Assembly: GCA_002359655.1 (NCBI GenBank)
Contig: DENL01000047.1
Location: 4,405 to 38,077 of the forward strand
Direction: 5' to 3'
DNA from: Rickettsiales bacterium UBA2645
GTDB taxonomy: Bacteria; Pseudomonadota; Alphaproteobacteria; Rickettsiales; UBA1997
Length of the DNA stretch: 33,673 bases
Made by a program: the position numbers and the translations under genes. Positions 1 through 6,737 of this stretch are shown piece by piece (positions within the stretch are counted from its first letter, which is position 1; the number at the start of each line of letters is the position of its first letter). Under the pieces are notes generated by a model. That model made no database searches and was not told the origin of the DNA. It worked only from the letters and a program-made list of their open reading frames with translations.

Positions 1-141
1 GCCGCACAGGCAGCTTAGAAAAAAAAATGCTGCTGGCTTTAATCCGAATAGCGGCGCGCTGCCGCACAGGCAGCTTAGAAAAGTAGCAATAAAAGGAGTA
101 GTTGGAAAATCGGGCGCGCTGCTGCACAGGCAGCTTAGAAA
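1..141 (+). CRISPR. Distal end of a type I-F-like CRISPR array
   Basis: Three repeat copies lie on an exact 60-nt period: a partial one at 1-21, a full 28-nt one at 54-81 and a full one at 114-141. They enclose two unrelated 32-nt spacers (22-53 and 82-113). The repeat has the CTGCC-GCACA-GGCAG hairpin and ends CTTAGAAA, which is the 28/32 geometry and 5' handle of type I-F (Ypest) arrays. Only its first bases (GCGCG instead of the usual GTTCA) differ from the I-F repeat I remember. The copy at 114-141 carries C to T in the stem (CTGCT), a typical degenerate leader-distal repeat. Leader and any cas genes would therefore lie to the left, outside the window. The array faces the end of trmD. Confidence 0.88.
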
Positions 142-178
142 AAGTGCAGGAAATTTGTTTAAAGAGTTGGAGCGATTA

Positions 179-877
179 TTATAGGTTTTTAAACAGATCT
201 GGGCGATTTTTTTTGGTAATTTCGATGGCTTGCTCTTTGCGCCATTGTTGGATTTTTTTGTGATGGCCTTGGACTAAAATTTCCGGCACTTTACGGCCTC
301 GCCATTCTTGGGGTTTGGTGTAATGCGGATATTCCAGAAGATTAGAAAAATTATCATTGTCATCAGAACCAAACGATTCTTCACGTAGCGATTCATCAGC
401 GCCAAGCACAGCTGCAACGTTACGCAAAACAGCATCGATTAAAACATAAGCAGCAATTTCGCCACCACTTAAAACGTAATCACCGATGGAAATTTCTTCG
501 ATTTCAAACTCATCTAAAACGCGCTGATCTACTCCCTCATAGCGTCCACATAGTAAAATTATTTTTTCTTCTTTGGCTAATTCACGAGCTTTTTTTTGCG
601 TAAAAGTTTTTCCGCGTGGTGAGAGATAAATTATTTTTTGCTTTTCAGCGCTAACAGATTCAATCGCATCTGCAACTATATCAGCCTTTAAAACCATACC
701 AGCACCACCGCCATAAGGTGTGTCGTCAACTGTCCCTCTTTTATCTTTGGCGAAATCGCGAATGTTAATCACTTGCAAAGACCAAAGTTTTTTTTCTAAA
801 GCCAAGCCAGTAACCGAAGTGGATAAAGGCCCAGGGAATAGTTCAGGAAAAATTGTCAGTATTTTGAAATTAATCAT
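179..877 (-). CDS. trmD: tRNA (guanine-N1-)-methyltransferase TrmD
   Basis: TrmD transfers a methyl group from S-adenosylmethionine to N1 of G37 in tRNAs reading CNN codons, which prevents +1 frameshifting. The 232-residue protein has normal length and the SPOUT-family landmarks: IFPELFPG near the N-terminus, DDTPYGGGAGMVLK, LLCGRYEGVDQRV, the knot region ISIGDYVLSGGE, and the C-terminal EYPHYTKPQEWRG and VLVQGHH-like (ILVQGHHKKI) segments. Its start overlaps the stop of the upstream aminotransferase by four bases (ATGA at 874-877), so the two are translationally coupled. The usual rpsP-rimM-trmD-rplS neighbourhood is absent here. Confidence 0.97.
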   Translation of the reverse strand: MINFKILTIFPELFPGPLSTSVTGLALEKKLWSLQVINIRDFAKDKRGTVDDTPYGGGAGMVLKADIVADAIESVSAEKQKIIYLSPRGKTFTQKKARELAKEEKIILLCGRYEGVDQRVLDEFEIEEISIGDYVLSGGEIAAYVLIDAVLRNVAAVLGADESLREESFGSDDNDNFSNLLEYPHYTKPQEWRGRKVPEILVQGHHKKIQQWRKEQAIEITKKNRPDLFKNL

Positions 878-2070
878 TTGTGAAAAACTTTTTTCAAAGC
901 GGTCACAGCTTTTTTCATGTTTTCTTCTTCATGAATCAAAGAAAATCTGACATAACCTTCGCCATTTTCACCAAAGGAACTTCCGGGAGACATAACAACG
1001 CCAGTTTCTTTAATCATTTTTTCACAAAATTCGAAAGCAGTTAAATGCGAAAATTTTTCTGGCAGTTTTGCCCAGATAAACATGCTGGCTTTAGGTTTTT
1101 CAACGATCCAATCGAGTTCGTTTTCTAAAAGTTTAAGTAAAAATTGACCACGCGATTTATATTTTTGTCTCAGTTCTTTTAGGTAATCGTCGCTTTTTTC
1201 AGTCAAAGCATCAACTGCCACCATCTGCAACGGATTGAACGAGCCGTAGTCGAGATAAGATTTAATTTTATAAAGAGCAGAAATTAAATTTTGATTTCCA
1301 ACTGCAAAACCAACGCGACAACCAGCCATAGAATAGCTTTTTGAAACGGAGGTAAATTCAATTGCTACATCTTTAGCGCCTTGAATTTCAAGGATTGAAT
1401 GCGGCTTGTCTTTTTCGTCGAAATAAAGTTCGCAATAAGCGATGTCGGAAATGATGTAGATTTGATGTTGTTTACAAAAATCAACCAACTCTTGATAAAA
1501 ATCTAAACCAACAATTTCAGTGGTTGGATTGCAAGGATAGCTAACAATCACCGCCAGCGGCTTTCTTTCATTTTTAGTAATTTTTTCTGCAACTAAATTT
1601 TTAAAATCACGCAAAAACTCTGCCGCACTAATTGCCGGAATTTGAACCAGATTTCCTTTAGCGATTTGAAATGCAAAAGTGTGAATTGGATAAGCAGGAC
1701 TTGGCACAACAATATAATTTTCTGAGTCAGAAATTGCGGTTGCAAGCGAGGCAATTCCTTCTTTAGCGCCAATTGTGACTAAACTTTCGCTGGCGTAATC
1801 AAGCGCAACACCAAAGCGGCGCGCGTAATAAGCACAAATTGCTTTTTTCAAAACTTCAATTCCACCAGTTACTGAATAGCCAAAAAGTTTTGGATCACTT
1901 GCCAGAGTTGATAATTTTTCCATCACAAATTTTGGCGGAGCTGAATCGGGATTGCCCATGCCAAAATCAATAATTTCAACACCTTTGGCTGCAGCCTCGG
2001 TTTTTAATTTATACATTGCCGCAAAAATATAAGGCGGCAGCTTCTGCGTGAGGTAAAACTGGTTTTGCAT
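874..2070 (-). CDS. alaC: AlaC-like pyridoxal-phosphate aminotransferase
   Basis: A 398-residue fold-type I aminotransferase, read along its length as an AlaC/YfdZ (glutamate-pyruvate aminotransferase) relative: LPPYIF near residue 11, IIDFGMGNPD (33-42), GAKEG (101-105), SYPCNPT (177-183), the cofactor-binding SDIAYCELYFD (208-218) and SVSKSYSMAGCRVGF with the Schiff-base lysine K244. AlaC makes alanine from pyruvate with glutamate as donor. The LL-diaminopimelate aminotransferase family is the nearest alternative, so exact substrate is inferred. It lies 97 bases after aspS on the same strand and overlaps trmD by four bases. Confidence 0.85.
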   Translation of the reverse strand: MQNQFYLTQKLPPYIFAAMYKLKTEAAAKGVEIIDFGMGNPDSAPPKFVMEKLSTLASDPKLFGYSVTGGIEVLKKAICAYYARRFGVALDYASESLVTIGAKEGIASLATAISDSENYIVVPSPAYPIHTFAFQIAKGNLVQIPAISAAEFLRDFKNLVAEKITKNERKPLAVIVSYPCNPTTEIVGLDFYQELVDFCKQHQIYIISDIAYCELYFDEKDKPHSILEIQGAKDVAIEFTSVSKSYSMAGCRVGFAVGNQNLISALYKIKSYLDYGSFNPLQMVAVDALTEKSDDYLKELRQKYKSRGQFLLKLLENELDWIVEKPKASMFIWAKLPEKFSHLTAFEFCEKMIKETGVVMSPGSSFGENGEGYVRFSLIHEEENMKKAVTALKKVFHK

Positions 2071-2167
2071 TTTTTGAGAATTTTTTACTTGAAGCTAAAG
2101 AGATGAAATAATTTCTTTCTATTACACAGTTTATTGTTTGTGGTGTTTTTTGGTAAGCACTTAACTT

Positions 2168-4054
2168 TTATTTCTCCAATAAATCTTTGGCTTTCTTACT
2201 AAGCTCAACACTCAATTCTCTTAGCTGGTGCTGCGAAACATTAGCTGGAGCGTTCATCATCAAATCTTGCGCTTTGCCATTCATCGGGAAAGGAATTACT
2301 TCACGAATATTTGGCTCATCTGCCAAAAGCATCACGATTCTGTCAATTCCCGGAGCCAAACCGCCATGCGGTGGCGCGCCAAATTTAAAAGCATTGAGCA
2401 TGGCGCCGAATTGTTTTTCAACCACTTTGCTACCGTATCCGGCAATTTCAAAAGCCCGATACATAATTTCTGGTTTATGATTACGAATTGCCCCTGAAGA
2501 TAATTCTACACCGTTGCAAACGATGTCATATTGGAAAGCATTAATGGTCAGCGGATCTTGTGAATTTAAAGCTTCCAAGCCACCTTGCGGCATTGAAAAA
2601 GGGTTGTGCGAGAAATCAACTTTGCCAGTTTCTTCATTTAATTCGAACATTGGGAAGTCGATAATCCAGCAGAATTTGTAAATTGATTCGTCGATTAATT
2701 TTAAATCATTGCCAAGTTTAATGCGCACTTGACCGGCGATTTTTGCGGCCTCAGTAGCTTTGCCGCAAGAAAAGAAAACTGCATCACCATTTTCAAGTCC
2801 GGCAGTTTTTTTCAACTCTGCCAATTTTTCAGCTGACAAAAATTTGGCAATCGGTCCTTTTCCTTCGCCGTTCTCATCAAAAATAATGTAAGCTAAACCC
2901 TTGGCACCACAGCTTTGCGCGTGTTCAATCATTTTATCAAAGAATGAACGAGGTTGTGCGGCACATTTTGGCGCTGGAATTGCGCGGATTAAAGCACCCT
3001 GCTCTATTTGTTTAGCAAAGATTGAAAATTCTGAGCCGCGGAAAATTTCCGTCGCGTCAGAAATAATAATTGGATTTCTCAAATCAGGCTTGTCGATGCC
3101 ATATTTCAGCATCGCGTCAGCATATTTGATGTGGACGAATTTTTCGTCAGAAGTTTTTTTCACTCCGTATTTTTTAAAGATATTTTTAAGCACCGGCTCG
3201 ATTGCTTCAAACACATCTTCTTGCGTTACAAACGACATTTCCATGTCGAGCTGATAAAATTCTGGACTACGATCAGCGCGCAAATCCTCGTCACGAAAAC
3301 ATGGCGCGATTTGGAAATAACGGTTGAAACCCGCAACCATCAAAAGCTGTTTGAACTGTTGCGGCGCCTGCGGCAGGGCGTAGAATTTCCCCGGATGAAG
3401 TCTAGCCGGAACCAAATAATCGCGCGCACCTTCAGGGCTTGATGCTGTTAAAATCGGCGTTTGAATTTCAAGAAAACCTTGGCGCGTCATCTCTTCGCGA
3501 ATCGAAGAAATCACTTGGCTGCGTAGCACAATATTTCTGTGAGTTTTTTCGCGACGTAAATCAAGAAAACGATATTTCAAACGCAACTCTTCGGGATATT
3601 CATTGCTGTCATTGATTTGAAAAGGGATTTGCTCGGCGAGTGATTCAAGTTCTACTTTTTCTATTTTTATCTCAACTTCACCAGTTGGAATTTTTAAATT
3701 TACAGCTTCAGGAGAGCGAGCAATGACTTTACCAGTAATCGTAATTACTGACTCTAATCTGATTGCAGCAAGAGCAATAAAATCATCACTTCCTTTAGAA
3801 GTCGGGATTTTGTTAGCAACAAGATCTCCAAGATCTTTTTCAGAAATACAAAGTTCTGGAAAAGTTGGCATTCCATCAAGCTCTCTAACTTCTTGAGCAA
3901 AAGTGCACTGAGTTATGCCAAAATGATCTCTGAGATCAATAAACAAAACTCCGCCATGATCCCTTTTCGAATGAACCCAACCTGAAAGTTTTACGGTTTC
4001 TCCAACATTAGATTTATTAAGCTCAGAACAATTATGGGTGCGATATTTATGCAT
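2168..4054 (-). CDS. aspS: Aspartyl-tRNA synthetase, probably non-discriminating
   Basis: This class IIb synthetase charges tRNA with aspartate. It shows the N-terminal OB-fold, the FLDLRRE and QTPILTASSPEGARDYLVP catalytic region, PQAPQQFKQLLM, CFRDEDLRADRSPEFYQLD (motif 2) and GAPPHGGLAPGIDRIVML (motif 3). WVHSKRDHGG carries H33-G34; the equivalent His (H31 in Pseudomonas aeruginosa) marks non-discriminating enzymes that also charge tRNA-Asn, so GatCAB amidation is expected. At 628 residues it is longer than usual: the OB-fold holds about 32 extra residues between TQCTFAQ and RLESVITITGKV compared with the rickettsial protein as I remember it. A terminator-like hairpin lies directly upstream of the start. 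Confidence 0.96.
   Translation of the reverse strand: MHKYRTHNCSELNKSNVGETVKLSGWVHSKRDHGGVLFIDLRDHFGITQCTFAQEVRELDGMPTFPELCISEKDLGDLVANKIPTSKGSDDFIALAAIRLESVITITGKVIARSPEAVNLKIPTGEVEIKIEKVELESLAEQIPFQINDSNEYPEELRLKYRFLDLRREKTHRNIVLRSQVISSIREEMTRQGFLEIQTPILTASSPEGARDYLVPARLHPGKFYALPQAPQQFKQLLMVAGFNRYFQIAPCFRDEDLRADRSPEFYQLDMEMSFVTQEDVFEAIEPVLKNIFKKYGVKKTSDEKFVHIKYADAMLKYGIDKPDLRNPIIISDATEIFRGSEFSIFAKQIEQGALIRAIPAPKCAAQPRSFFDKMIEHAQSCGAKGLAYIIFDENGEGKGPIAKFLSAEKLAELKKTAGLENGDAVFFSCGKATEAAKIAGQVRIKLGNDLKLIDESIYKFCWIIDFPMFELNEETGKVDFSHNPFSMPQGGLEALNSQDPLTINAFQYDIVCNGVELSSGAIRNHKPEIMYRAFEIAGYGSKVVEKQFGAMLNAFKFGAPPHGGLAPGIDRIVMLLADEPNIREVIPFPMNGKAQDLMMNAPANVSQHQLRELSVELSKKAKDLLEK
3786..3881 (-). 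repeat. Candidate in-frame palindromic insertion in aspS
   Basis: This span encodes roughly the 32 residues of the AspRS OB-fold that have no counterpart in related enzymes. Near its middle is a perfect inverted repeat, AAGATCT-cca-AGATCTT (3821-3837). Length and frame fit an RPE-like insertion, but I found no second copy in the window and the outer arms do not pair well, so an ordinary lineage-specific loop is equally possible. Boundaries are approximate. Confidence 0.3.
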
Positions 4055-4065
4055 AAATTTAAAAC

Positions 4066-4092
4066 AAAAAAAATCGGACGAAAATCGCCCGA
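4066..4092 (-). terminator. Intrinsic terminator or attenuator just upstream of aspS
   Basis: Read on the minus strand, TCGGGCGA-ttt-TCGTCCGA forms an 8-bp stem with one G-T pair, followed by eight T (the A run at 4066-4073). It sits 11 bases before the aspS ATG (4052-4054). It could end the virB3 transcript. Because no room for a promoter remains between it and aspS, it may instead be an attenuator controlling aspS. Confidence 0.6.
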
Positions 4093-4109
4093 CCTAAAAT
4101 AAAAACTTA

Positions 4110-4183
4110 TCGCGAATGTGCGAATTTATTTCGCGCGCAGCGATTCGACTTAAACCTAAATTCAAAACGAAGTTTTGAATTTA
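4110..4183 (+). repeat. Double-hairpin intergenic repeat, copy D
   Basis: First hairpin GCGAA-tttat-TTCGC (4120-4134), then a divergent spacer, then a perfect 12-bp inverted repeat TAAATTCAAAAC (4157-4168) and GTTTTGAATTTA (4172-4183) around a GAA loop. It has the same architecture as the copies at 10470, 27881 and 32626. The last three bases (TTA, 4181-4183) supply the TAA stop codon of virB3 on the minus strand. Confidence 0.65.
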
Positions 4184-4477
4184 ATATGTATCGTACGAAT
4201 TAGTCCCACCATGATTCATCTTATTTCGGCAGACATTACATTTAGAAGTTTTGGCTAGCAATAATTCCAGAGCTCTGGGCTCTTTCAAACAAACAAACCA
4301 AGCTGCTATATGATTGAGTGGTAGTAAAATTAAAAGATAAAAAAACTTGTTAGTTATAACGAAAGCCAAAAGCGAAACTACTCCATTTAAGGCGGCGAAA
4401 GTATAGCTCACACCAAGCAACATCGGTGGTCTGGTTAAGCCCAAAAACAGTGGATCGGTGCCAATAGTGCCTGACAT
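4181..4477 (-). CDS. virB3: Type IV secretion system protein VirB3 (rickettsial type)
   Basis: VirB3 is a small inner-membrane part of the VirB/D4 secretion channel that works with the ATPase VirB4. The 98-residue product starts MSGTIGTDPLFLGLTRPPM, the N-terminal signature of rickettsial VirB3, then has two hydrophobic segments (about 21-43 and 46-62) and ends with KCNVCRNKMNHGGTNSYDTY, again as in the rickettsial protein. In Rickettsiales virB3 normally precedes virB4 and the virB6 paralogs; here aspS follows, so this gene is detached from its usual cluster. Its stop codon lies in a dispersed repeat. A full secretion system elsewhere in the genome is inferred. Confidence 0.9.
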   Translation of the reverse strand: MSGTIGTDPLFLGLTRPPMLLGVSYTFAALNGVVSLLAFVITNKFFYLLILLPLNHIAAWFVCLKEPRALELLLAKTSKCNVCRNKMNHGGTNSYDTY

Positions 4478-4496
4478 AATTTTTTAAGGAAATAAA

Positions 4497-4525
4497 TTGA
4501 CAAAGGACTGTGAGATACATAAAAA
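4497..4525 (+). promoter_or_regulatory. Candidate sigma-70 promoter for aspC-coaX
   Basis: A perfect -35 hexamer TTGACA (4497-4502) is followed after 17 bases by TAAAAA (4520-4525), a weak -10. It lies in the 133-bp divergent gap between virB3 and aspC and would give an ~80-base leader. Only the -35 box is convincing. Confidence 0.4.
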
Positions 4526-4610
4526 ACGCGGCCTCACAAAAAGTCAACGGCATTATACCAAAGTAAATTTTCTAAACTTTTTTCAAGTACAAATCTTAAC
4601 TCTAAACTCT

Positions 4611-5813
4611 ATGTCACTTCTTGCCTCTTCTCTTTCGAAAATAAAACCATCTCCAACAATTGCCATTTCAATGAAAGCTGCAGAAATAAAAGCTTCTGGC
4701 AAAGATATTATTTCTCTTGGCATGGGCGAACCAGATTTTGACACGCCAGAAAATATCAAAAAAGCAGCAATAGTCGCCATCAATAAAGGCGATACAAAAT
4801 ATACCGCAGTTGATGGAACTCCCGCTTTGAAAAAAGCCATTATCACAAAATTCAAACGCGAAAATAATCTTGAATATAAAGCTTCTGAAATCTGCGTTTC
4901 AACTGGCGCTAAGCAAGTTATTTACAACGCTTTGATTGCCTCAATCAATCCAGAAGATGAAGTTATTATTCCAGCACCTTATTGGGTTTCTTATCCTGAC
5001 ATGGTTTTGCTTGCTGGTGGCAAGCCAGTAATTGTCGGATCTTCGGAAAAAAATAATTTCAAAATTTCACCAAAAGCTTTGGAAGAAAAAATCACACCAA
5101 AAACTAAATGGCTGATTTTAAATTCTCCGAGCAATCCAACTGGCGCGTGTTATTCATCCCAAGAATTAAAATTGCTTGCTGATGTTTTATTGGGTCATCC
5201 GCATGTTCACATCATGGCTGACGACATCTACGAACATTTAATTTTTGATGATTTAAAATTTTCTACGATTGCCGAAATCGAACCAAAATTAAAAGATCGC
5301 ACTTTGATCGTAAACGGTGTTTCTAAAGCCTACGCCATGACTGGTTGGCGAATTGGTTACGGAGCTGGCCCTGAAAAACTAATCAAAGCCATGTCGATGA
5401 TCCAATCACAAAGCACTTCTAGCCCATCTTCAATTTCTCAAGCTGCTTCAGTTGAAGCTTTAAACGGCGTGCAAGATTACATAAAAACCAATGCCGAAAT
5501 TTTCCAAGCACGTCGCGACATGGTGGTAAAAATGCTAAATAAAATTGACGGCATCAACTGCAATACTCCAAATGGCGCATTTTATGTTTTTCCTTCTTGC
5601 CGTGGCTTATTTGGCAAAAAAACTCTGAGCGGAAAAGTTATTGAAAATGACAGCGATTTTGCAACTTATTTGCTTGAAGAAGCTTTAGTTGCTGTTGTTC
5701 CCGGCGTTGCTTTTGGTGCTCCTGATTTCTTTAGAATTTCTTACGCCGCTAGCGAAGAGTTTTTACAAAACTCAATGCAACGCATCCATGATGCTTGCGC
5801 TAAATTAGTATAA
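4611..5813 (+). CDS. aspC: Aspartate aminotransferase (AspC/AatA)
   Basis: A PLP enzyme interconverting aspartate/2-oxoglutarate and oxaloacetate/glutamate; alphaproteobacterial members often also act on prephenate. From the ATG at 4611 the protein has 400 residues: SLGMGEPDFDTP near 33-44, KYTAVDGTPALKKAI, STGAKQVIYN, PAPYWVSYPDM, NSPSNPTG, ADDIYEH and VNGVSKAYAMTGWRIGYG with Schiff-base lysine K239. It resembles rickettsial AspC throughout. The frame stays open back to 4497, but those 38 residues are basic, match nothing in the family and overlap the candidate promoter, so the ATG at 4611 is preferred. Its stop is four bases before coaX. Confidence 0.95.
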   Translation: MSLLASSLSKIKPSPTIAISMKAAEIKASGKDIISLGMGEPDFDTPENIKKAAIVAINKGDTKYTAVDGTPALKKAIITKFKRENNLEYKASEICVSTGAKQVIYNALIASINPEDEVIIPAPYWVSYPDMVLLAGGKPVIVGSSEKNNFKISPKALEEKITPKTKWLILNSPSNPTGACYSSQELKLLADVLLGHPHVHIMADDIYEHLIFDDLKFSTIAEIEPKLKDRTLIVNGVSKAYAMTGWRIGYGAGPEKLIKAMSMIQSQSTSSPSSISQAASVEALNGVQDYIKTNAEIFQARRDMVVKMLNKIDGINCNTPNGAFYVFPSCRGLFGKKTLSGKVIENDSDFATYLLEEALVAVVPGVAFGAPDFFRISYAASEEFLQNSMQRIHDACAKLV

Positions 5814-5817
5814 TTTT

Positions 5818-6591
5818 GTGCTACTTACTTTTGACATCGGAAATACCAATATCGTTATCGGATTTTTTGACCAGCAGAGATTAACGCACAAATGGCGTAT
5901 GATTTCTGATACTAAAAAATCTGCTGACGATTATGCGGTTGATTTAATTGAGCTTTTTTTAACTGACAAAGTTGATTGTTTGAAAGTTACAGGCTCGATC
6001 ATCGCTTCAGTTGTACCAGCGCTTACCAACAAAATTCATGAGGCACTGAAAAAATTCACCAATGCTGAAATTTTGGTTTTAGGTGAAAAAGGTGTGAAGC
6101 TAGATATTGATATTCAAGTACAAAATAAAAATGAAGTTGGTGATGATCGTTTAGTTAACTCAATTGCTGGTAAAGAAAAATTCGGCAATAGTTTGATTAT
6201 CATTGATTTTGGTACGGCAACCACTTTTGATATTGTTGGTGATAAAGGCGAATATCTCGGCGGCGTGATTGCACCGGGAATTAATCTTTCGCTTAAAGCT
6301 TTGCATGACATGACAGCAAAATTGCCAAAAATCACTGTGCGAGCACAAAAAAATGTTATCGGGAAAAACACCATTACAGCAATGAATTCAGGCGTCTACT
6401 TTGGCTATATTTCTTTGATTGAAGGCTTGGTTGAAAAAATCGAGAAAGAATTAGGTTACAAAACCACTCGGATTATTACTGGCGGCTTGGCTGAAACTTT
6501 TAAAGATGCTTTAAAAAATCTAGTAGAGCATCACGAGCCTGACCTTACTCTTGAAGGACTTCGAATTGTTTACGAAAAGAATAGGAAATAA
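5818..6591 (+). CDS. coaX: Type III pantothenate kinase CoaX
   Basis: CoaX phosphorylates pantothenate with ATP, the first step of coenzyme A synthesis; type III enzymes are not feedback-inhibited by CoA. The 257-residue protein begins MLLTFDIGNTNIVIGFF with the DxGNT phosphate-binding motif, followed by GDDRLVNSIAG, IIDFGTATTFDIV, GGVIAPGINLS and IITGGLAETF, the ASKHA-fold landmarks. The start codon is GTG, four bases after aspC. The coaX-rnj order is conserved in many alphaproteobacteria, supporting both calls; here the two are separated by a repeat-rich 146-bp gap. Confidence 0.95.
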   Translation: MLLTFDIGNTNIVIGFFDQQRLTHKWRMISDTKKSADDYAVDLIELFLTDKVDCLKVTGSIIASVVPALTNKIHEALKKFTNAEILVLGEKGVKLDIDIQVQNKNEVGDDRLVNSIAGKEKFGNSLIIIDFGTATTFDIVGDKGEYLGGVIAPGINLSLKALHDMTAKLPKITVRAQKNVIGKNTITAMNSGVYFGYISLIEGLVEKIEKELGYKTTRIITGGLAETFKDALKNLVEHHEPDLTLEGLRIVYEKNRK

Positions 6592-6595
6592 ACAG

Positions 6596-6702
6596 ACCCC
6601 ATCATTCGACGGGGTGACAAAAAAAGTAGGATTCGCAGAACTTTGTTCAACCATCGTAAGATTTTGTCACCCTTTGTAGGACTTTGTCACCCCGTCGTAG
6701 GA
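6596..6702. repeat. Tandem plus inverted repeat between coaX and rnj
   Basis: Three degenerate direct units of 20-21 bases follow the pattern TTTGTCACCC..GTAGGA (6641-6661, 6662-6681, 6682-6702). The last contains TTTGTCACCCCGTCG (6683-6697), which is the exact reverse complement of CGACGGGGTGACAAA at 6607-6621, giving a 15-bp perfect inverted repeat with a 61-base loop. It fills most of the 146-bp gap and is clearly richer in GC than its surroundings. It could act as a transcript-stabilising or terminating structure, but has no T tract. Confidence 0.75.
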
Positions 6703-6737
6703 CGGAGCAAGAAAATAAAATTAACTAAAAAAATAAA

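Noticed and set aside
1..141. Ordinary tandem repeat at the window start
   Set aside because: Only 28 of each 60 bases are conserved, and the 32-base intervals are unrelated and constant in length, as in CRISPR.
2071..2167. tRNA or small RNA between alaC and aspS
   Set aside because: No cloverleaf, T-loop motif or strong stem seen; elsewhere in the window no tRNA could be recognised either.
2187..3442. Plus-strand open frames opposite aspS
   Set aside because: They are antisense shadows of a clear synthetase gene and show no family motifs; the same holds for the other frames opposite or within real genes.
4497..4610. Longer N-terminus for aspartate aminotransferase from 4497
   Set aside because: The 38 extra residues are basic and unlike the family, and would overlap a TTGACA -35 box; homologs start at the equivalent of 4611.
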